From: Symbiodinium microadriaticum
Taxonomy: Eukaryota; Sar; Dinophyceae; Suessiales; Symbiodiniaceae
Assembly (NCBI GenBank): GCA_001939145.1
Contig: LSRX01000074.1
Coordinates: 625,745-689,744, forward strand
Direction of reading: 5' to 3'
Length of the DNA: 64,000 nt
Shown here piece after piece: positions 18,405-27,800 of this stretch (positions within the stretch are counted from its first letter, which is position 1; the number at the start of each line of letters is the position of its first letter). Under the pieces are notes generated by a model, which did no database searches, had not been told where the DNA came from, and saw only the letters and a list, made by a program, of their open reading frames with translations. Position numbers and translations under genes: made by a program.

Positions 18405-21101
18405 ATGAACCAGCCGCGTGGAGCCAGGGGCGGTGAGAGAAACCGCAGGCAGCAGTTTTACGTCCATCAGGACTATTGCATACAGCAAGCCTGGAGGAGG
18501 TACCAGTACACCCTGGCTCGCGAGGACTTTCGGCAGCTGGACGCGGCGGGCAACAATAGGTACATTAACGGCGTCGCCCAGGTCTTCGAGACCTACGGGG
18601 CTGACTGGAGCCAGTTGTGTGCCGAAGTGCCTGCCCTTGCTGCTGTGGTTCCTGTTGCAAAGGGCGGCACCAAGGGGAAAGGCAAAGGAAAGCCAGCCGA
18701 CCCCAAACGTGGCGGTAAGGGGCAGGGGCAGCAAGAAGCGCCCGGCACAGCCAATCCAAAGGCGAAGCCCCAAACCGTCCCGAAAGCGGAGCCCAAGCAA
18801 CCCGCGGCTGGAGCTCCTGCACCGAAGGCTCGCGACACCCCTGGCACGCCTGCAGCCGCGAAGGCCGTCCCACTTGGAGGTGGAGGGCCTGGATCTGGAG
18901 CTTCTTCGTCTAGCGGCCTGCCGGTGGCAGCGCCCAAGGCTGGAGGGGCGGCGCCACCGGCAGAGCCGAAGAGCGCCGCGCCGGAGTCTGAGCCGGCCGC
19001 GTCTGAACAGAGCGACGCGCCACAATCTGCACCGGCTGCCCCCGACGCCGAGGAGGAAGCACCGGAGCCCGCTGCTGAAGAGCCGGCTCCCCTTACAGCT
19101 GCAGAGGTTTTACCAAAAGAGGAGCCCGAGCTGGGAGAGGTGAAGGAGGAGCTTGGTGAAGAGGAGCAGAAAGCAGAAGAGGTGGTGAAGGAGGAGGCGC
19201 CCGACGACGAGATCGACGCAGGGGCTGCTGGAGCACCTGCCGTTGATACCGTCGCGGACGCAGCGCCCGACGACATCGACACAGGGGCCGCTGAGGCACC
19301 TGACGTCGATTGCGTCGAGGCTGGTGACGACAGCGGGGCTGGACCCGAAGACGCAGAGCTTGAGGCGGCGGAAGACCCGGAAGGAGGCACGGACGAGCCC
19401 ACCGAGGCAGTGCCAATCGACGTCGACGAGGAGGAAGCTGTACATAGCTCACCTGCACCTGAAGCTGCGGTAGGCTTTGTACATAGCCCTGCGTCGCCTG
19501 ATTTTTCCGAACGGGCCTTTTCCGAACCGCCCGAGCGCCCGCATCCCGAGGGGCGGCTGCGCACTAGGCCTAGGATCCTAAGACCCCCTAGTGACCTTCC
19601 TCCCGGCACCTACCCCACTGTGCGTTTGGACCGCCAGGGTCTGTGGATTCTCGTCTCGCCCAATCCAGGCCTTCCGGCCACAAGCGGGGTTAGAGACGCA
19701 GAGCAGCTCGACGCGCCCGACCCAACCGAAGGGGCAGCACCAACAACCGAGCACATAGACCCATACGAGCTAAGCCAAGAGCAGTGGGTAGATCTCGCGT
19801 CGGTGTTTGCCAAAGCACCTGCCTCCATAGACCTTTCCACCGCGCCCGTCGTTTCTGCTAGAAGGGGCGAGCGTACGGTTGAGGGTTTTAGGGCAGGGGT
19901 CGGTGCATTCGCAAAAGGTGAGGTGATAGAGGCTAGGTCGCCAAGCCCGGCCCGCTCAAGGAGCCCAAGGGCAGCAGCCGGAGGGGCAGCCCCGAGTGCG
20001 CCCAGCAAGGCCGCATCTATTCCGGCACCCCCGGCTAAGGCACCTATCCCTAAGCCTCCGCCCAGCGACTTGCGTGCAGACATCCCGCCGCCACCTCCAG
20101 TTCCGGTGCCGCCTCCCGCGCGACCACCGCCACCAGCCGCGACAGCAGGGGACGCGCCGCCTTCAAAGGTGCCCCCAGTGCCACCACCTCAGTGGGCAAA
20201 GGAGCAAGCGGCGAGAAGGGAAGCAGAAGCCAAGGCGAAAGAAGGAGGTGCAAGCGCAGCCGCGTCACGGCCGGACCCTGACCAAGGCGCCCACCCAGAA
20301 GGGGCTGCCGATAGGTCCCGAAGCCCAGCAAAGCCGCCGCATAAAGCACCACCCTCTAGGCTTTTGGTTTCTAAGCCTGCCCCCACCGTCTTTAAGCCAG
20401 CTCCCACTCCGAGGCTTGCCGCTGACCAAGAGCGTGCGCTGGAGGCAAAGGCAAAGGCACAGGCAAGGGAGCAAGAGGCGCAGCGAGCAAGAGAACAGGC
20501 TGCAGCCAAGGCTAGCGTGCCAGCAGCGCCCAGGTTGGTGGGGCAGCGACCCACACTTAGTGTGGTGTTCGATTGGCACAAAACGCTAGATCTCGGCTGC
20601 GATCGCAACGGGGTTTGGTCTCCGAGGGTTGTGTCGTTGTTGGGGGATATTTTCCGTACTCATCGACCCCTTGTGTTCCGCGTGCTTAGTTTCACTGGCC
20701 GCGGACAAGCACAGGCCCACCGCGAGGAAGCCGAGCGATTGCTCCCAGCGCTAGAAGCGGCTAGCGGCGCAACCTTCTCCTCTTACGATCAGTGCTTCGA
20801 GCGCACCGGCAACGGGGGGAAGGCACAGCTCCTTCACCGTCTCGGACCGATTGGGGGGCAGCCTCCGGGCGCCCACTACATTGTGGACGACAACAAAGAG
20901 ATCGTGAAGGAGAGCCGCCGCACAGGGTGCACAGCAGTTCTCGTTGGACCGCCCGCAAGGGGCAGGTATACCGAGGAACACCTCGTCGACGCGCTTCAGG
21001 CGCTGAACGAGTCCCTCGCAAACCTCCCAGAGGACCGTGCATCCGCCCCCGGAGCAAGTGAGCTGCGCGAGTCGCAGTTCCTAGAGGTTCTTCACCGATA
21101 G
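18405..21101 (+). CDS. copia ORF1: disordered protein with C-terminal HAD-like domain (left copy)
   Basis: This ORF encodes 898 aa from ATG 18405. Residues about 1-90 have normal composition, then a long Ala/Pro/Glu/Lys-rich disordered part runs to about 715. The last 170 residues look like a HAD-superfamily domain: motif I FDWHKTLD (nucleophile Asp near 723), motif II LSFTG (Ser near 762), a Lys in GGKAQLL, and motif IV IVDDNKE (Asp 828/829). The usual second Asp of motif I is His here, so phosphatase chemistry is uncertain. The ORF lies between leader and Gag-Pol, and the stop is 732 bases before the Gag-Pol ATG. I do not know such an ORF from standard copia elements. It could be a captured host gene, or a structural protein with a degenerate fold. 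Confidence 0.85.
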   Translation: MNQPRGARGGERNRRQQFYVHQDYCIQQAWRRYQYTLAREDFRQLDAAGNNRYINGVAQVFETYGADWSQLCAEVPALAAVVPVAKGGTKGKGKGKPADPKRGGKGQGQQEAPGTANPKAKPQTVPKAEPKQPAAGAPAPKARDTPGTPAAAKAVPLGGGGPGSGASSSSGLPVAAPKAGGAAPPAEPKSAAPESEPAASEQSDAPQSAPAAPDAEEEAPEPAAEEPAPLTAAEVLPKEEPELGEVKEELGEEEQKAEEVVKEEAPDDEIDAGAAGAPAVDTVADAAPDDIDTGAAEAPDVDCVEAGDDSGAGPEDAELEAAEDPEGGTDEPTEAVPIDVDEEEAVHSSPAPEAAVGFVHSPASPDFSERAFSEPPERPHPEGRLRTRPRILRPPSDLPPGTYPTVRLDRQGLWILVSPNPGLPATSGVRDAEQLDAPDPTEGAAPTTEHIDPYELSQEQWVDLASVFAKAPASIDLSTAPVVSARRGERTVEGFRAGVGAFAKGEVIEARSPSPARSRSPRAAAGGAAPSAPSKAASIPAPPAKAPIPKPPPSDLRADIPPPPPVPVPPPARPPPPAATAGDAPPSKVPPVPPPQWAKEQAARREAEAKAKEGGASAAASRPDPDQGAHPEGAADRSRSPAKPPHKAPPSRLLVSKPAPTVFKPAPTPRLAADQERALEAKAKAQAREQEAQRAREQAAAKASVPAAPRLVGQRPTLSVVFDWHKTLDLGCDRNGVWSPRVVSLLGDIFRTHRPLVFRVLSFTGRGQAQAHREEAERLLPALEAASGATFSSYDQCFERTGNGGKAQLLHRLGPIGGQPPGAHYIVDDNKEIVKESRRTGCTAVLVGPPARGRYTEEHLVDALQALNESLANLPEDRASAPGASELRESQFLEVLHR

Positions 21102-21833
21102 GTGGTTTAGGGGAAAGGGGCAGCCAAAGGCGCCCACATAGGTTCAAGGTTTAGGCCCGAACCCGTGTGCACGGCAATCCTTGCCCGACCTTATCCCCTA
21201 AGCTCTCACCTCTGCTCCAGGGGGGCCGCTCCGCGCCAAAGCGCCCAAAGCCGCAACACAAGGGGCAAGCCCAAAAAGGCCGCCCACAACAGCAACAACA
21301 ACAGCCACCCAACAACCACAGGCCAAAGGCTAGGGGGGGCAGCCCAGCGCGCCCGCAAAAGCCGCGTGCAAATACCCTTGCCCCCCGAACCTTTAAGCCC
21401 TAAGGTTGTTAAGGTAGGTCCCGTTTTCCCTAGGCACTGCCAAGGTACCACAACAAAGGCCAGGCACAGGTGCAGAGGGGGCAGCCCAGAGCGCCCAGGG
21501 TTTTCAGGTTTAGGCCCAGAACCCAGAGCAACAGCTCGCAGCCGCCTCGCACCCTTAAGCCCTAAGGCCCTACTCCTCAAGAGTTTCTTTTGCTAAGTGC
21601 CGCCGAAGCGCGCGCACCAGCCGATCTTTTTGCACCGGAAGGGGGCAGCCAAAGGCGCCCGAACATAGAGCTAATAGCCTAGATTGGGTTATAACTCTTA
21701 GGTTGCAACCTTCCCGCGTGCTGTATCGTACTTGCATCTAATTTAGATTACTCTGCGCATTTTGCGCCACCCATCGTTTTCTGCAGCAGCCAAAAGAGAG
21801 AGAGCCGCAGCAGCTAAGGGTATAGGGTTTAGG
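21102..21833 (+). other. inter-ORF spacer with repeated GC-rich hairpins (left copy)
   Basis: No large ORF in the element's sense spans this spacer. A hairpin motif of the form GGGC-A-GCC..GGC-GCCC occurs at 21117-21135, 21336-21354, 21478-21496 and 21643-21661. The spacer may be a ribosome re-entry or splicing region, since the downstream Gag-Pol needs its own start; this is inference. Confidence 0.6.
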
Positions 21834-24800
21834 ATGGCAGGCATAACCCCACCGTCCGATGATAGGTCCAGGTCAAGTAGGTTAGCAGACTCGTCCTTTT
21901 CGGAGCCCGACCTTGCACCTCCACCCGACCTTTCCCTAGTGCCCGCAGCTGCCACTTTAGTTCAAGGTCAAAGGCCACCGGGATCCAGACCACCGCTAGT
22001 CACCATTAGCACCGGTAGGGATAGGCGACAAGACTCCTCGTCCTCGCCCTCTCCCCGTGGAACCCAAAGGCCCACCGAACTTAGTGCAACTCAGGCTTCT
22101 TTTCTCGCGGGCGCCGCGGTTACGCATGCACACCAGAGCGCACAGGTTGCACTGCACGCCGCGAACACCGCACAGGCTCAAGCTGCAAGCTCACAGGCTC
22201 AAGCCCAGCAGGTCGCACAACAGGCCAGCGAGTGGGCTCAAGGTGTTAGGCAGGAGGCCCAAAGCGTAGTGGACCAGACCCGCGCTGAGGCGCAGGCCGC
22301 GGTAACCCAAACGAGGGTCGAGGCCCAAACCGTCGTGGACCAAACCCGTGCCCAGGCACAGGCTGAGGTAACCCAGGTTAGGGCGGAGGCAAACCAGGCA
22401 GTTCTTCACACCCGCGCCGCGGCACAGGAGGAAGTTGTTGCAGCACAGCGCACCGCGCTTGAGCGCATAGCCCTTCTAGAGCAGGAGCTCTTGCAGTCGC
22501 GTCGCGAAAGGGAGGAGAGCAACCGCAGGATTGAGCAGTTGATCGCCGAGCGTCGTCTTGCAGATGACTACTGGACCCGACGAGAAGCTGAACTCAACCA
22601 GCAGCTTGGGATCGCGTGCTCAGGCGGCACCCCTCCAGCGACCAATCGTGCATCGCATTGGCCCCCAATGTCGTTTTCACCTGACACACAAAGCCATAAT
22701 GGCCCGGCTCCTTCTACCCCACTGCCAGTCGCCCGTGCTAGGGCCACGCCTTCAGGCTCTCCTGTTGGTACGCAGGGTCAGGGACACAACTCCCCAAAGC
22801 AAGCGCCTTCACAAGAGGGTGCTGCTACCAGCGCACCAGCAGCCTCAGCAGCACAACCTGCTGAGCAGCCCGCGGCGTTAAGCTCAGAAGCGCCTCCTGC
22901 TCAAGCAGAAGCGGTTACTGTGCAGTCGGGTTCTCCCAGCAACCCAGAAGTTGCAGCCTTGAGCCACCAGGTGAGCGAACTGCTCACCACAGTTCACAGC
23001 TTGGCGCAAGCCATGGCCACACTGCAGCAACCAACTGCTGCCGCAAGCTCGGCGCCACCACCGCCCACAACGGCGGCAGCGACAGTGCCAACGCTTAGCT
23101 TTCCAGCCCCGGCCGCGCCACTGCTCTTACCAGCTTCTCCCAGACCAGCCTCCGAAGCCAGTTCTGAAAGCTCGTCTTCCTCAGAGGGTACCCCTAGGCC
23201 ACCAGCGTGCCGCGTGTGTGGCAGCCGTGCTCACTTAGAGGTAGACTGCCCGCAGCTTTCAGCGAACGGCGGGGGTGGTGATGGTGGGGGTGGGGGTAGT
23301 CCTTCTGGTAGTGGTCCTAGGTTGCCGCCAGCAGCGTCTCCAGGAAGGGATGCTGCTCCAAGCGCACCAGAAGAGCCACAGACTCCAGCGGATTACGAGG
23401 AAACCGTAATCAGGATCAAGAGCCTTAGTGACATGACCTTTCCACAGCCACCCACGAACGCGGGTCAAGCTAGGGGTTACGTTAATCAGGTTCTGGTTGC
23501 CATAGCTCGCGTGCAAAGGACACCCGGTGACGAGGTGTACTTGTGGGCACAAGAGTGCCTCACACACACAGAGGCACAGCTTAGGCAGGATCCGAGGTTC
23601 CCGCGTCTCACCCGAGAGGTGTCGGCTAAGCTCTTAAAGACGTGCAAGAGCGGACGCTTTGGTCTGATGTTTCAACAGATGACCGAGGCAGAGCGTATGT
23701 CAACGGGCGGTATGCCCAACGGCAGAGTGATGCTCCGCGCCATCTTTAAGCACTTCCAGCTCGAACGGGATAGGATAGGCATGTTAGGGGAAAGAAATCT
23801 GTTGGGAATTAAGATGCAGGGCACAGACGTCTCCGCACTTGAATCCTTTAGGGATAAGTACCTTTACGTGCTAACCACCATCCCGATCGATGAGCTGCCT
23901 CGCCCGCAGACGATGTTTAATCACCTTCTAGATGAACTGGAAAAGAACAGCATCATGAAGGCTCGGTGCGAGAAGGCCAGAGAGGCAACAGGCGGCAGCC
24001 ACCGGAGAACAACGGAATGGCTGTGGAGCAAGGTTGAGATAGCACTCCAGCTGCACCAGCAGAAGGTTAACCGCGAGGAGTTCGACAAGAACCTCAGAGC
24101 CAAACCCCAGGTGCTCACCTCAACCGCCACCACTGGTAAAGACCAGGTGCCTGCCACTCCTGCGCCCAAAGCAGCACCCAAAGGGGCAGCCGACAAACCG
24201 CCAAGGAAGGAGAAGAAGAACAAGAAGAACAAGAAAGACAAAGACAAGGACGAAGAGGTCCCTGCAGCACCCGCTCCCAAAGGAGCTCCCAAAGGAGGAA
24301 AAGGAAAGGGCAAAGGTGACAACCCGAAGTCCCCAAGGACTCCCCGGGGAGGCAAAGGCGGCGACACCACCCCTAGATCTGCAGAGGTCAAGCGGGTGAA
24401 AGACATGACTGCGGCGGAGAAAAAGAAAACGCCCTGCATGTTTTATGCCCACGGCATGTGCAAGGCCGACCCTTGTCCATTCTTGCATGATGACAAGAAG
24501 AAATACACCGGTCCACCTCCGAGGGCGGCAGCGAAGCCCAAGGCAAAGGCAAAGGCTAACGCAGCAATCGCAGCGGTCATCCCGGCAATGCCTGCAAGCA
24601 ACCTCGCCAGCGACACAGACTGCAATGTGACGTGGCTGTGGGATACCGCCGCGGGTCGTCATCTCATCGGGCGCCAGGCCCTGAGCTCTGACATGCGAGC
24701 CTGCGTCCGCACGACAAGCACTCCCGTAGGTTTCGCTACAGGTGGTGGCGCCCAGCACTGCTCACAGTCCCTTTCTTTTGGGGGCAGCAAGCTTGTGCCA

Positions 24801-27800
24801 CAGGAAGAACAGGTTTACGTGCTGAAAGAGTGCCCTCCAGCACTTAGCGTAGGAAAGGCCGTTCAGGACCAAGGTTGTCTCTTTGTCTGGGACCCTAAAG
24901 AGTCCGGCCCCTACTTTGTGCCTGCTTCCGAAGTCCACCGCTGTAGGTTGAAGGTTCCTAGGGGTGCTAGGCTTAATGCTTCTAGAGTTGTTGAATACGT
25001 TCCTCAATTCGATGAAAGGTTGTCGCCTGTGGTTCACCAGCCAGTTGAGCAGCTAAGTCCTGTTGAGGCGGCTGCTTCGCCAAGCGCCGTAGAGTCCGAC
25101 GCGGTTTCCGTTGTCGACGAAGGCATCGGCCTTAGTGCTGAGGAACTTGCAGAGTACGCACCCACCGAAGTTGCTACGAGCGACGACGAGAAGCTTGAAG
25201 CCGGTCACCTCGAAGAGGCGGACGACTTTGCCACCCGTGTTGGAGCACAGCTTTTTAGGTCAAGCGCTGAAGGGAGCGCACCTCCCGGTGCCCGAGAGTC
25301 AGCTGCTGTAGAACCTCCTTCCCTTGAAGAGTTTGCCGACCTGTTTAAGGAAGGGGCTGCAGAGGGCGCCCCCGCGCCTGAGAAGCCTGTGCACCGTGCT
25401 GCGGTCGATCCAGAGGACCAGAAGCCTCTGATTGACTTAGTGGACCCAAAGTCTTTAGAACCCTCTAAAAGAGAGACCCTAATGGCTGAAGCTAAGTCCG
25501 CAAAGCATCTCCTTACGCACTTCCCCAAGAACCCCTTTTGCCGTGTGTGCAGTCTTGCAAAGACCACATCTATGAAGGTTGCCAGAAAGCCAGACGCAAA
25601 GTCTGATGATCTCATCGATGCGCCCACCGGGCCGTGGCAACAAATCGCCACAGATGACGTTATCATGGCTAGAGGTGATGATCATAGAGGCATCGGGACA
25701 GGGGGGGTGAAGTCACACCACGTTGTAAGGGATGTCTTTTCAGGGGCTAGGGTCGCGTATCCTATGTCTCGGAGGACGCTTCAGCACCACTCTAAGAACT
25801 TTCGCCACTTCTTTGGTTTGCGCCCGACCGCAAAGCCACCAGTTTGTCTTGTCAAGATGGACGAAGCAGGTGAGCTGGAGGGTGCAGCGACAGAGGTTGG
25901 CCTCATCCCTGAGACTTCCTTGCCAAACAGATGGCCTCACAACGCGGTGCTTGAGCGCGACGTTCGGGAAGAGAAGGAGTGTTGTAGGAGCATCCACCTT
26001 CAGTCGGGTTTGCCCTATGATTTTCATACCTACTCTTTTCCCTACGCCTGTTTGTCGCTTTCGTTCGACCGTGTGAGCCACTCTGACAAGACTAAGTCGC
26101 AATGGGAGGTTCTTACAAAGTCTCCGTTTGAAGGCATCCGCGTGTGCTTTGGCCAGCTTGTTTACTACCGCAAGAAAGGTCCATCGACAAGGGCTCTTGA
26201 TCCGAACCTTCAGCCTGGGTTGTTTTTAGGTTGGCGCCTTGACGCAGGCATGAGGTATAGGTTCGTGACCAAGGTGCTTGACTACGCAGAGTTTCGCGCC
26301 AAACGCAACACTCTCGTTGTTGACGTCCCGCAGGACGAGCTCTTTGTTGAAGAAGGCCCTCCGGTTTTTCCAGTTGCTAACGCCAATCGCCGCGCCCTGG
26401 TTGAAGGGGCTGCAGAGGGCGAGCTCCCAGAGATTCCCCTTAAGGAAGTGCCGTTCCCTCCAGAGGGCAGTGATGATAAGCCTCCTCCCCGAGAGCCTAA
26501 AGCACGGAGTGTCTACATCACTGTAGAGCGCATCATTAAGTTTAAGGAAACCCCTGGGTGTAAGGCTTGCTACGGAAAGGCTGCCATCCACACACCTGAG
26601 TGCCGAAAGCGTTTCACGGAACTTGTTGAGAAAGAGCGCAAGGAGAAGGAAGAGCGCCGCTCCCTACCTCCGACGCCCGGCCGGTCCGTACCACCAACTC
26701 CCGCAGAAACTGTGCCGCCAACGCCTGCTGCAGAAAGCGTGGCTCCGCCCACTCCTGCCGCTGTGCCGGAAGCGCCCGTCAGGGGGGAAGCTGAGGTCTC
26801 TTCAGTTGCCGGTGCTGCTGTTCCTTCTGTGACAGCAACCAGCACAAAGCTTGCCGAAGCAACAGGTGATCAGCCTCCAGTTTTTGGTGTTCCCGCCGGT
26901 GTGTCTCCAAAGCCAGCTCCTCAGCAAAAGCCAGTCTTCCAAAAGGGGACCAACCGAAGGGCACGCAGAGCGAAAGCCAAAGGAAAGAGCCTTACCACCG
27001 TGTTTGAGTACGACTGCTCTCCCAGTTCGGTCTTTGGCAAAACTAATGCCGAGCTTGGTGTCCCACACCTACGCCTGTCGAGGAAGTTCTTTGACCTCGA
27101 AGACAACTGTGTTCAAGCACAGGTCTCTGACCAACTTACTGCGGTCACGAACGCCCATCTTTGGGGCGCGTTGCCAAACCTAATTGGTTATAGGCGTAGG
27201 GATGGTGATGCTTCTAAGAGGAGGTGGTTAGCCCAGCTCGTGAAGTTTCGTAGCTCGTTCCAAGCTTTTGCTTCTCACGCCCAGCACGCAGTGCAGAGGG
27301 GCCACGACTGTACACTAGTCTGGCCTACCAGCTCAGAGTGTTGGCGTCGCCCTGAGGTTAAGGAGTTCCTCTCCAAGCACACCAGCTCTTGGCACAAGGT
27401 TGAGGTTTCAGGTTGTAACTTTGGTTGGTGGGGCAAGGACGACAAACCGCTTCATGCCTCCTTTCGGTTTTACACCACCTCAGCTCGTTTAGTTGAAGTG
27501 CTTGGTAAGTTTCAGGAAGAGCATAAGGTTGAAGTGTGCTCTAAGAACAAAGGCTCCACACAGCACGTTCCCACCGAACTGCCCGCGCTTTGTAGGCACA
27601 TTGTGCTTGCAATCAACCCAAGTGCACAAACGCCCGTTGCACCAGCCATGCCTGTGGTTCCCGTGCAGGAACAGCAACAGCATCGCGAGAAGGAGCAGGC
27701 ACTAAAGCACATCTCCCCACTTGCAGGGTTAGACGACTTTGCTGCGGTGATCGAGTCAGACCCGACCTCAAAGCAAATAGTGGAGGAGATCGTAGACCTT

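Noticed and set aside
18306..20608. Long minus-strand frames (up to 338 codons) opposite ORF1
   Set aside because: Mirror frames of GC-rich Ala/Pro codons; Ser/Ala/Gly-rich products without motifs, while the plus frame has a recognisable domain.
24120..24758. Minus-strand 212-codon frame inside Gag-Pol
   Set aside because: It lies opposite the Lys-rich Gag tail and CCCH finger of an intact polyprotein; the composition is that of a shadow frame.
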